From positions 1 to 51,982 of the forward strand of contig JBJTCN010000009.1 of assembly GCA_046091905.1 (NCBI GenBank): 51,982 nt of DNA, written 5' to 3'. Below are positions 26,102 to 33,742 of this stretch, in pieces. A program made the translations under genes and the position numbers. Every line of letters starts with the position of its first letter. Within the stretch, counting starts at the first letter, position 1. The DNA is from ZLKRG08 sp046091905. Lineage in GTDB: Bacteria > Actinomycetota > Actinomycetes > Nanopelagicales > Nanopelagicaceae. The notes beneath the pieces were generated by a model. The model ran no database searches and had not been told where the DNA came from. It saw only the letters and a list, made by a program, of their open reading frames with translations.

Positions 26102-27585
26102 TTAGCGCCCCCTAATGAAGGTGCTTTAGAAAGTAACGGTGCGCCCCACTTAGAAAGTAACGCCGCTTCTAGCGCTGCACCAACGTTGTAGAGGCGTTGA
26201 TCTTGCATTGCTGGAGCCATAATCTGAAAACCAGCTGGCAAATTATCTTCATCGGCTAGCCCTGATGGCAGCGACATGCCGCAGATGCCAGCTAAGTTAA
26301 CTGGAATTGTGGCTACGTCATTTAAATACATCGCAAGTGGATCGTTACTCTTTTCGCCGATCTTAAAGGCAGTAGTTGGCGCAGTTGGTGAAACCAAAAC
26401 ATCAACATCTGCAAATGCTTTTGCATAATCTTGCATCGTCAAAGTACGGACCTTTAGCGCGCTTCCATAATATGCATCGTAATATCCGCTAGAGAGCGCA
26501 TAAGTGCCAAGGATGATGCGGCGTTTAACTTCGCGACCAAAACCTGCTTCACGAGTTGCGTTCATAACTGCTTCCGCATCGCCTTCGCCTACTCGCAATC
26601 CATAACGCATCGCATCAAAGCGCGCTAAGTTGGATGAGCACTCGGATGGTGCAATCAGATAATAAGCCGCAAGTGCATACTCAAATGATGGGCAGGAAAC
26701 TTCGACAATCTCTGCACCCAAGCTTGCAAGTATTTCGATTGATTCATTAAAGCGATTTAGTACACCTTTTTGATAGCCCTCACCTTGCAACTCTTTGATT
26801 ACACCAATCTTTAAACCTTTAACATTTGCATTTTTTGCAGCTTCGACAACTTTAGGAGTTGGTGCATTAATTGAAGTGGAATCTTTTAGGTCATGGCCAG
26901 CAATTGCTTCATGAAGTAACGCTGCATCCAAAACTGTACGCGCACAAGGTCCACCCTGATCAAGCGAGGATGAGAATGCAATCATTCCGTAACGAGAAAC
27001 TGCGCCATATGTTGGCTTCACACCAACAGTTCCGGTAACTGCGGCTGGCTGGCGAATTGATCCACCGGTATCAGTACCAAGTGCTAACGGCGCTTCGAAT
27101 GACGCAAGCGATGCTGAAGAGCCGCCACCGGAACCACCAGGAATACGCGTTAAATCCCAAGGATTATGAGTTGGATGAAATGCTGAGTTTTCAGTTGATG
27201 AACCCATCGCAAACTCATCCATATTGGTCTTACCCAAAATTACTAAGCCATTCTTCTTTAGATTGGCAGTTACCGTGGCATCGTATGGAGGGCGCCAACC
27301 TTCTAAAATCTTAGAACCTGCAGTTGTCGGTACACCTTTTTGAGTAAAGATATCTTTTAGCGCGACAGGTACACCTGCAAGAGGCGCTAACTTCTCACCT
27401 TTTGCTCGCGCTTCATCAATTGACTTAGCTTGTGCAAGTGCGCCCTCTTTATCAAGATACAAAAATGCTTTTACTTGCCCATCGACTTGCGCAATGCGTT
27501 CATAGTGCGCATTAACAAGTTCGACCGAAGAAATCTCTTTTGCAGCTAGAGCTGCCACCATTTCAGATGCGTTTTTACGAATCAT
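26098..27585 (-). CDS. gatA: Asp-tRNA(Asn)/Glu-tRNA(Gln) amidotransferase subunit A
   Basis: This 495-residue amidase-signature enzyme has the catalytic lysine in VALKDIF near residue 77 and the serines in GGSGGGSSASLAS and TDTGGSIRQPA near 150-180. It frees ammonia from glutamine for GatB. Its ATG overlaps gatC, and its stop overlaps gatB, both as ATGA, so the three subunits are coupled. Confidence 0.97.
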   Translation of the reverse strand: MIRKNASEMVAALAAKEISSVELVNAHYERIAQVDGQVKAFLYLDKEGALAQAKSIDEARAKGEKLAPLAGVPVALKDIFTQKGVPTTAGSKILEGWRPPYDATVTANLKKNGLVILGKTNMDEFAMGSSTENSAFHPTHNPWDLTRIPGGSGGGSSASLASFEAPLALGTDTGGSIRQPAAVTGTVGVKPTYGAVSRYGMIAFSSSLDQGGPCARTVLDAALLHEAIAGHDLKDSTSINAPTPKVVEAAKNANVKGLKIGVIKELQGEGYQKGVLNRFNESIEILASLGAEIVEVSCPSFEYALAAYYLIAPSECSSNLARFDAMRYGLRVGEGDAEAVMNATREAGFGREVKRRIILGTYALSSGYYDAYYGSALKVRTLTMQDYAKAFADVDVLVSPTAPTTAFKIGEKSNDPLAMYLNDVATIPVNLAGICGMSLPSGLADEDNLPAGFQIMAPAMQDQRLYNVGAALEAALLSKWGAPLLSKAPSLGGAK

Positions 27586-27878
27586 TCTTCACCCAAAATC
27601 TGAGGGACGCGGAAGCGCTGCTCCTCTTGTGCGGGTGCGCCACTTAACGCCTCTTCTGGAGTCAAAGATGGAATTACTTCATCTGGACGTGTGACATTGT
27701 TAATAGGAAGCGGATGCGAAGTTGGTTGAACGCCAGCAAGTGGCGCAGATTGAATTCGATCTACCGCACCTAAAATAACTGCGAACTCTGATGAGAGCGC
27801 ATCTAATTCGGCATCCGTCATTTCGATGCGAGCCAGCTTTGCTAATTTGGCAACTTCAGCGCGAGAGAGGCTAGACAT
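27582..27878 (-). CDS. gatC: Asp-tRNA(Asn)/Glu-tRNA(Gln) amidotransferase subunit C
   Basis: This 98-residue protein of usual GatC length opens with SSLSRAEVAKLAKLARIEM and contains PTSHPLPINNVTRPDEV. It holds GatA and GatB together. The frame extends to 27941 in proA, but the ATG at 27878 is the family start and has TAGAAT seven bases upstream, without a ribosome binding site. Confidence 0.94.
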   Translation of the reverse strand: MSSLSRAEVAKLAKLARIEMTDAELDALSSEFAVILGAVDRIQSAPLAGVQPTSHPLPINNVTRPDEVIPSLTPEEALSGAPAQEEQRFRVPQILGEE

Positions 27879-27885
27879 AAGCGGA

Positions 27886-27891
27886 ATTCTA
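27886..27891 (-). promoter_or_regulatory. candidate -10 box for leaderless gatC mRNA
   Basis: TAGAAT on the minus strand lies in the 26-base gap between proA and gatC and ends seven bases before the ATG. The -35 region overlaps the end of proA and shows no clear match. Confidence 0.4.
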
Positions 27892-27904
27892 TTTATTGCT
27901 GGGG

Positions 27905-29173
27905 TTAATTGCGAATTTGGCCATTGCCAGTGACAACCCAAGTGGTGGTAGTCATCTGTTCTAAGCCCATTGGTCCTCGCGCATGTAATTTCTGATTAGA
28001 AATGCCAATTTCTGCGCCAAATCCCATCTGTTCGCCATCAGTAAATCTAGTTGAAGCATTAATCATTACCGCAGCGCAATCCGAAAGTTTCACAAATTTA
28101 TCGGCAGTCTCTCTATTTTCAGTGACAATTGATTCGGTGTGATTGGTGCCGTATTTAGCAATATGAGCAGAAGCTTCTTCGACTGAATCAACTACTCCTA
28201 CATTCATCTCTAAGACACCGTATTCGGTAGACCAATTCGCTGCAGTTACTGCTTGTGCTCTAATTCCTAACAGTTCGGCGGCTTTGGCAGCTTCCGCATC
28301 TGCGTGCAGCACTACCCCAGATTCATTTAAAGCCTTTAACGCGATTGGCAAAAATTCGGCGGCAATATCGCGATGCACTAACAATGTCTCTGCGGCGTTA
28401 CAAACCGATGGACGATGAGTTTTGGAGTTAATTAAAATCGGAATTGCTTTAGCCAAATCGGCATCTTTATCTACATAAACATGGCAGACACCGGCACCAG
28501 TTTCAATGGTTGGCACCGTGGCCTCATCGACCACCATTCGAATTAGATTTGCAGAGCCACGAGGAATAACCAGATCTACATGACCTCGCGCTTTAAGTAG
28601 CGCAGTAGTAGTGGCGCGATCATTAGCTGGAATTAATTGAATTACCTCTGGTGAGATTTTTGTTTTGGCAAGTGCATCCTTCATCACTTTAACTAAAATT
28701 TGGTTGCTACTCTCTGCTGAGGATGAACCACGTAGTAGCGCGGCATTTCCGCTCATTAATAAAATTACCGCAGCATCAACGGTGACATTTGGTCTGGCTT
28801 CATAAACCATTCCAATAACCCCAAAGGGAACTGAAATTTGTCGTAGGTGTAGTCCATTTTCAAGAGTGCGTTCGCGCAAAGTTTGCCCAAGTGGATCTTC
28901 CAGCGCGGCCACTTGGCGCGCACCATTAGCTATTCCTTTAATTCGTGCATCATTTAACATCAAACGATCGAGCAATTGGCTATTTAAACCATCGCGTTTT
29001 CCGCGCTCCATATCTGATTGATTAGCCGCTTGGATTTCAAAGGCGTGTGCTTCGATCTCATCTGCAATGGCAAGTAGTGCAGAGGCGCGTTCGGCACCGG
29101 TTGCCAGAGAAAGGGTGCGCGCAGCAACGCGAGCCTTATCGGCTAACTCATTAACTAAAGCTTGCGCATCCAT
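27905..29173 (-). CDS. proA: gamma-glutamyl phosphate reductase
   Basis: This 422-residue protein of the aldehyde dehydrogenase superfamily has the catalytic cysteine in HRPSVCNAAETLLVH near residue 270, and GVIGMVYEARPNVTVDAA near 110. It reduces glutamyl phosphate to glutamate semialdehyde, the second proline step. I chose the ATG at 29173 (MDAQALVNEL) over an ATG three codons upstream because TAAGAT ends seven bases before it. It is separated from proB by an oppositely oriented gene. Confidence 0.94.
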   Translation of the reverse strand: MDAQALVNELADKARVAARTLSLATGAERASALLAIADEIEAHAFEIQAANQSDMERGKRDGLNSQLLDRLMLNDARIKGIANGARQVAALEDPLGQTLRERTLENGLHLRQISVPFGVIGMVYEARPNVTVDAAVILLMSGNAALLRGSSSAESSNQILVKVMKDALAKTKISPEVIQLIPANDRATTTALLKARGHVDLVIPRGSANLIRMVVDEATVPTIETGAGVCHVYVDKDADLAKAIPILINSKTHRPSVCNAAETLLVHRDIAAEFLPIALKALNESGVVLHADAEAAKAAELLGIRAQAVTAANWSTEYGVLEMNVGVVDSVEEASAHIAKYGTNHTESIVTENRETADKFVKLSDCAAVMINASTRFTDGEQMGFGAEIGISNQKLHARGPMGLEQMTTTTWVVTGNGQIRN

Positions 29174-29200
29174 GACGAGCATCTTACTTGAGGCTACTCT
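29172..29200. promoter_or_regulatory. overlapping divergent promoters of proA and the serine hydrolase
   Basis: On minus, TAAGAT (29181-29186) is seven bases before the proA ATG. On plus, ATGACG (29172-29177) and TACTCT (29195-29200) are 17 bases apart and end six bases before the hydrolase GTG. The plus -35 box overlaps the proA start codon. The two start codons are only 33 bases apart. Confidence 0.45.
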
Positions 29201-29206
29201 ATTGGA

Positions 29207-30364
29207 GTGTTCAAATTTCTAAAGCGCGCAGTCGCAACCGTATTGGTAATTTATTTAGCCCTCTTTGGATTGACCAAGGCAATTCGATATCCAGAACCTA
29301 TTGCGACAATCAAATTGGGATTAGCACCAGCATCGAAGACTCCTGATCTCATGCCCGCGCATATCATCGAACCGGCAGATACCAGAATCTCGTGGGCTAC
29401 CGCAAGCGCAGAACTGCCATCGGAAGTCAATTACGACGGTGAAATTATCTCGCTTGAGAAATTTATGGATTTAACCAAGACCAATGCGTTCTTAGTAATC
29501 AAAGATGGCAAATTGATTTATGAAAAATATTTCAACGGTAAGAGCAAAGATACGCTTTTGCCCACATATTCAGTTGCCAAGACTTTAACTTCAATCATGA
29601 TTGGACAATTGATCTCCGCTGGCAAATTAAAGGAGAGCGAGACTTTTGTAAGCATTTTGCCAGAATATAAAGTAGGAACTGATTTTGATAAAGTCACAAT
29701 CAAAGATTTATTAGATATGAACTCCGGTATTGGTGTAAGCGATAACTATCCAACTGGTCCATCTGGTTGGGGTGTAGCAATTGCGCAAATGTATGCCTCT
29801 ACTGATGTCTACTGGTGGTTGCATCACAACCAGAAGATGTGGGAGAAGCCAGGTACCAAGCCTGAGTATCGAAGTGTAAATACGCAACTGTTGGGTATGG
29901 TGATTAAGAAATTAACCGGAACCACCGTTTCTGATTATTTCCAGAAAAATGTCTGGCAACCAATTGGAGCGCAGAACCAAGCGACATGGAATGTGGATCA
30001 TGTGGGTGGTATCGAAAAAACTTTCTGCTGCTTTAACGCTACCGCACGCGATTTTGCGCGAGTCGGTCAATTGTTTGTTAATAATGGCGCTGCAAATATC
30101 GGTGGTGGATCTGTAATTAGCTCTGCATACTTAAAGCGCATGAATACGCCAGCAGTAACTCTTGACTATGGTTGGGGTTATGCCGCGCAGACTTGGCATC
30201 CTTTCCCAGATACCACGCTCTTGCTTGGTCTTCATGGTCAATATGTTTATATTCAACCAAAAGATCAAGTAGTGGTGGTGAAATTAAGTGATCTACCAAC
30301 TAGCGCAGATGGAATAAGTGCCAAGATTGTTCCGGTATTGCAGCAGATTGCTAGCTCAATATAA
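29207..30364 (+). CDS. membrane-anchored serine hydrolase, beta-lactamase/class C PBP family
   Basis: This 385-residue protein has a hydrophobic N-terminal anchor at about residues 8-25. The active-site SxxK is SVAK with Ser122 and Lys125, an N-containing second motif lies in YRSVNTQLLG near 235, and a third HG motif lies in LLGLHGQYVYI near 350. Length and motifs fit the 6-aminohexanoate-dimer hydrolase/EstB-like branch of the family. It should act outside the membrane on an ester, amide or D-amino peptide; the substrate is unknown. The start is GTG with a -10 box six bases upstream. It lies on plus between proB and proA and ends two bases before the proB stop. Confidence 0.85.
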   Translation: MFKFLKRAVATVLVIYLALFGLTKAIRYPEPIATIKLGLAPASKTPDLMPAHIIEPADTRISWATASAELPSEVNYDGEIISLEKFMDLTKTNAFLVIKDGKLIYEKYFNGKSKDTLLPTYSVAKTLTSIMIGQLISAGKLKESETFVSILPEYKVGTDFDKVTIKDLLDMNSGIGVSDNYPTGPSGWGVAIAQMYASTDVYWWLHHNQKMWEKPGTKPEYRSVNTQLLGMVIKKLTGTTVSDYFQKNVWQPIGAQNQATWNVDHVGGIEKTFCCFNATARDFARVGQLFVNNGAANIGGGSVISSAYLKRMNTPAVTLDYGWGYAAQTWHPFPDTTLLLGLHGQYVYIQPKDQVVVVKLSDLPTSADGISAKIVPVLQQIASSI

Positions 30365-30366
30365 CG

Positions 30367-31485
30367 CTAATTTAAAATAACTAGATCGTCGCGATGAACT
30401 AATTCGCGTTCGAACTCTGCACCCAAAGTAGCAGCCAACTCCTTAGTTGAGCGACCTAACATCTGTGGTATTTCATCGCTATCAAAATTCACTATTCCGC
30501 GGGCAATTACCTTGCCGGTTGTATCAACTAAATCAACGGTATCCCCCGCGTCAAAGGTGCCTTCAATAGCGCTAACGCCGGCAGGAAGTAGCGAAACGCT
30601 TCTTTCAATAAGTGCTTTAACTGCACCAGCATCAAGAATTAATTTGCCGCTTGATGAAGAGGCATGTGCCAACCAGAGTGCGCGCGCATTGTTCTTTGAT
30701 TCCTTAGGTAAAAAGATAGTACCGACCTCATCACCATTCATTGCGCTAGCTAAATCTTTTGCGCTGGTTAAAAGCATCGCGGTTCCGGCATCAGTTGCAA
30801 TTTTTGCAGCCTCAATTTTGGTGACAATGCCGCCGCTGCCTACGCCTGAGATTCCGGCACCGCCAACTTTGATCTCTGAAATTTCAGCTAAATCTCTGAC
30901 TTCGGAAATCTTTTTAGCATTTGCTTCAGTAGGTGGCGCATCATAAAGCGCATCAATATCAGAGACGAGAACTAATAAATCTGCTTGAGTAAGTAGCGCT
31001 ACCAGCGCGGCAAGTCGATCGTTATCGCCAAATCGAATTTCAGAGGTGCCGACGGTGTCATTTTCATTAATAACCGGCACCACACCCATGGAAATTAATT
31101 TAAAGAGTGCACGCTGTGCATTCGAATAATGAGCGCGTCGTACCACATCGGTAGTTGTAAGCAGTACTTGCGATGCAGTGATGCCATAACGGGCAAAACT
31201 TTCGGTGTATCTATGGATTAAAAGTCCTTGTCCAACCGAGGCCGCTGCTTGTTGAGTTGATAAATCTTTTGGCCGTGTTTGAAGTCCAAGTGGCGCTAGT
31301 CCAGCGGCAATCGCGCCAGATGAAACCACCAGCACTTCTACGCCGCGCTTTTTAGCATCCGCAACTACATCAACTAAGCGATCCACTGCGGCGGCATCCA
31401 GGCCCGAACCCGCACTACCGGTAAGCGAAGAGGAGCCAATTTTGATGACCACTCGATTGGCATCAGTAATTAAGTTACGACTCAT
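30367..31485 (-). CDS. proB: glutamate 5-kinase
   Basis: This protein of about 372 residues has an N-terminal amino-acid-kinase domain (VVIKIGSSSLTG; VSSGAIAAGL; VINENDTVGT) and a C-terminal PUA domain from about residue 280. It phosphorylates glutamate in the first proline step. The ATG at 31485 overlaps the obgE end by 11 bases; upstream ATGs at 31491 and 31500 are also in frame. It ends in TAG against the convergent hydrolase gene. Confidence 0.95.
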   Translation of the reverse strand: MSRNLITDANRVVIKIGSSSLTGSAGSGLDAAAVDRLVDVVADAKKRGVEVLVVSSGAIAAGLAPLGLQTRPKDLSTQQAAASVGQGLLIHRYTESFARYGITASQVLLTTTDVVRRAHYSNAQRALFKLISMGVVPVINENDTVGTSEIRFGDNDRLAALVALLTQADLLVLVSDIDALYDAPPTEANAKKISEVRDLAEISEIKVGGAGISGVGSGGIVTKIEAAKIATDAGTAMLLTSAKDLASAMNGDEVGTIFLPKESKNNARALWLAHASSSSGKLILDAGAVKALIERSVSLLPAGVSAIEGTFDAGDTVDLVDTTGKVIARGIVNFDSDEIPQMLGRSTKELAATLGAEFERELVHRDDLVILN

Positions 31486-32959
31486 CTTCATCCGCTTCAA
31501 TTATCTCAGGAGTATTTGGATTTGAGACGTTGTACTCCCATTGTCTGGCAAGTTCATCTTCATTTAATTGATCTTGGATTTTGTCGGCTTTCCAAACGCT
31601 ATCAAGACGCGCATCTTCACCACGGCGCTGCAGATTCTTAGAGAGCAGCTCTGCGCCAGCTTCAATAGTTGGTTCCCAATCAAAGACCACTGCATATTGA
31701 TCATTGCCAATTCGCACTTCAGAGCCGGCTACTGCGCCTGCTTTAAAGAGCGCTTTTTCTACGCCAGCTTGCGCAAGACGATCAGCCAAATATCCAACTG
31801 CTTCGGAATTACCAAAATTAGTTTGGCGCACCCAACGTTCAACCCGTTTACCAATAACGGTAAATGTTCCATCTGCATTGGCAAATACTTGGAAGCCAGA
31901 ATCATCAACTGCAGTCGGACGAATCACGATACGAGTGCGCTCTTCTCTTACCGCAGCCGCGCGAGATGATTGCACTAACTTGGCCATCGCATATAGCAGA
32001 TCCTGCAAACCATCGCGAGATGCAGCAGATACTGGATAGACCTCATAGCCCTTCTCTTGCAAAGTTTTGGTGACCATTTCTGCCATGACTTTGCCATCAG
32101 GTAAATCAGTTTTATTTAAAGCCACAATTCGTGGGCGATCATCAAGGCCACCATACTGTTTTAACTCTGATTCGATAATTTCTAAATCATCAACTGGATT
32201 GCGATCCGTTTCTAAGGTGCCACAATCAAGTACATGAACTAGCGCAACGCAACGTTCGACATGGCGTAAGAATTCAAGGCCCAAACCTTTTCCTTGCGAA
32301 GCACCTGGAATCAAACCTGGCACATCTGCAACAGTAAATCGAGTATCACCAACACTAACTACGCCAAGATTGGGCACCAATGTTGTAAATGGATAATCTG
32401 CAATCTTTGGTCGCGCGGCAGAGATTGCAGCGATTAGCGATGATTTTCCAGCGCTTGGAAAACCAACTAGCGCGATATCGGCAATGCTCTTTAATTCTAA
32501 AATTAATGTGCGTTCTTCTCCTGGTACGCCGAGAAGTGCGAAACCTGGTGCGCGACGCTTTGAAGAAGCAAGTGCTGCATTTCCTAGTCCACCGCGTCCG
32601 CCTTCAGCGGCCATAAAGGTAGTTCCGTTACCAACTAAATCCGCTAATTGATTGCCGTTTTCATCATAAACAACGGTTCCGGAAGGCACACTCAAAATTA
32701 AATCTTCGCCTTGTGAACCATCTTTACGATCGCCATAACCTTGTCGCCCATTGGTAGCGCGGCGATGTGGTGAATGATGAAAATCTAAGAGCGTCGTTAC
32801 ATTTGGATCAACAACTAAAACAATGTCACCACCGCGACCACCGTTTCCGCCATCAGGGCCGCCTAATGGTTTAAATTTTTCGCGATGAATTGAGACGCAG
32901 CCATCGCCACCTTTTCCGGCAGCAACATGAAGGGTTACGCGATCAACGAATGTTGTCAT
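31475..32959 (-). CDS. obgE: GTPase Obg/CgtA
   Basis: This is a 494-residue protein. The glycine-rich Obg fold fills residues 1-158 (GGDGCVSIHREKF, GGRGGLGN). The G domain has GFPSAGKSSL near 167, DVPGLIPGAS and NKTDLP. An OCT domain follows from about 345, with a short acidic tail. It acts in 50S assembly and stress response. AAGGAGGAG four bases before the ATG is a very strong ribosome binding site, which fits independent translation after the terminator-like hairpin upstream. Confidence 0.97.
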   Translation of the reverse strand: MTTFVDRVTLHVAAGKGGDGCVSIHREKFKPLGGPDGGNGGRGGDIVLVVDPNVTTLLDFHHSPHRRATNGRQGYGDRKDGSQGEDLILSVPSGTVVYDENGNQLADLVGNGTTFMAAEGGRGGLGNAALASSKRRAPGFALLGVPGEERTLILELKSIADIALVGFPSAGKSSLIAAISAARPKIADYPFTTLVPNLGVVSVGDTRFTVADVPGLIPGASQGKGLGLEFLRHVERCVALVHVLDCGTLETDRNPVDDLEIIESELKQYGGLDDRPRIVALNKTDLPDGKVMAEMVTKTLQEKGYEVYPVSAASRDGLQDLLYAMAKLVQSSRAAAVREERTRIVIRPTAVDDSGFQVFANADGTFTVIGKRVERWVRQTNFGNSEAVGYLADRLAQAGVEKALFKAGAVAGSEVRIGNDQYAVVFDWEPTIEAGAELLSKNLQRRGEDARLDSVWKADKIQDQLNEDELARQWEYNVSNPNTPEIIEADEDES

Positions 32960-32978
32960 AACTCCTCCTTAAAGTAAG

Positions 32979-33007
32979 AAAAGCGGACCAGCATCGCCGG
33001 CCCGCTT
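32979..33007 (-). terminator. terminator-like hairpin between rpmA and obgE
   Basis: On the transcript, AAGCGGGCC (33007-32999) pairs with GGTCCGCTT (32989-32981) with one wobble around a nine-base loop, and an interrupted U-rich run (TTCTTACTTT) follows. It would end or reduce transcripts after rpmA and lower obgE/proB relative to L21/L27. Confidence 0.65.
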
Positions 33008-33021
33008 TAGGAAACCTGAAA

Positions 33022-33276
33022 TTAAGCTACAGGTTGAACATTTACAACGTCGCGACCACGTGCGCGACCGAATTCAACTGAACCTGCTGCGAGCGCAAAT
33101 AGTGTGTCGTCTTTTCCGCGACCAACGTTTGCACCTGGGTGGAACTTTGTTCCGCGTTGACGAACAATAATTTCGCCAGCCTTAACTACCTGACCACCAA
33201 ATCGCTTAATACCAAGGTATTGAGGATTGGAATCGCGACCGTTACGGGTTGAGGAGACACCTTTTGTACTTGCCAT
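33022..33276 (-). CDS. rpmA: 50S ribosomal protein L27
   Basis: This 84-residue L27 has KGVSSTRNGRDSNPQYLGIKR and the conserved GGQVVKAGEIIVRQRGTKFHPG. The N-terminus MASTKG is short, without the cleavable extension of Firmicutes. L27 reaches toward the peptidyl transferase centre. It lies 36 bases after rplU, preceded by AAGGAG. Confidence 0.97.
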   Translation of the reverse strand: MASTKGVSSTRNGRDSNPQYLGIKRFGGQVVKAGEIIVRQRGTKFHPGANVGRGKDDTLFALAAGSVEFGRARGRDVVNVQPVA

Positions 33277-33312
33277 TTTTCTTTAGCTCCTTCTATACCT
33301 TAATTACCTAAA

Positions 33313-33627
33313 TTACTTTGCACCGTTGATAGCGGTAATTTTTACTTTGGTTAGCTGTGCGCGGAAACCTTCGCGGCGACGGTAACCTGTCTTTGATTTG
33401 TAACGAAGGATATGAATCTTTGGTCCCTTGGTCTGATCGACAACTTCACCAGTTACCTTTACGCCAGAGAGCACCTTTGGATCAGATGTTACGGATGTAC
33501 CGTCAACAACAAGGACTGCTGGAAATGTGACAGTTGAACCAGCTGCTGCGTCGATGTGATCGACAGTAACTGTGTCGCCAACTGCGACCTTCTCCTGGCG
33601 TCCGCCAGCTTTAACGATTGCGTACAT
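33313..33627 (-). CDS. rplU: 50S ribosomal protein L21
   Basis: This 104-residue L21 opens with YAIVKAGGRQEKVAVGD, and its C-terminal half contains KGPKIHILRYKSKTGYRRREGFRA, the rRNA-binding signature. AAAAAGGAAAAAG precedes the ATG. A strong candidate promoter and a short hairpin lie in the 115 bases upstream. Confidence 0.97.
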   Translation of the reverse strand: MYAIVKAGGRQEKVAVGDTVTVDHIDAAAGSTVTFPAVLVVDGTSVTSDPKVLSGVKVTGEVVDQTKGPKIHILRYKSKTGYRRREGFRAQLTKVKITAINGAK

Positions 33628-33666
33628 CTTTTTCCTTTTTATCCTTCTTTGAACCCAAATTCAAAA

Positions 33667-33688
33667 CGCTAGCCCGCTTGGGCAGGCG
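33667..33688 (-). promoter_or_regulatory. hairpin at the 5' end of the rplU leader
   Basis: On the transcript, CGC-CT-GCCC pairs with GGGC-TA-GCG around AAGC, with two mismatched positions, followed by TTTT. It may be a terminator for readthrough from the RNase E/G gene or an L21-responsive leader structure. The predicted start site lies inside its 5' arm, leaving the GCCC/GGGC core. Confidence 0.45.
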
Positions 33689-33691
33689 CTT

Positions 33692-33720
33692 ATCTTACGA
33701 AATTACGCTGGTAATCTCAA
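33692..33720 (-). promoter_or_regulatory. promoter of rplU-rpmA
   Basis: TTGAGA (33715-33720) and TAAGAT (33692-33697) are 17 bases apart on the minus strand, each close to the sigma-70 consensus. It sits in the gap after the RNase E/G stop and predicts a leader of about 60 bases. Confidence 0.7.
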
Positions 33721-33742
33721 AACGAGTTCGATTTAGGGTTAT

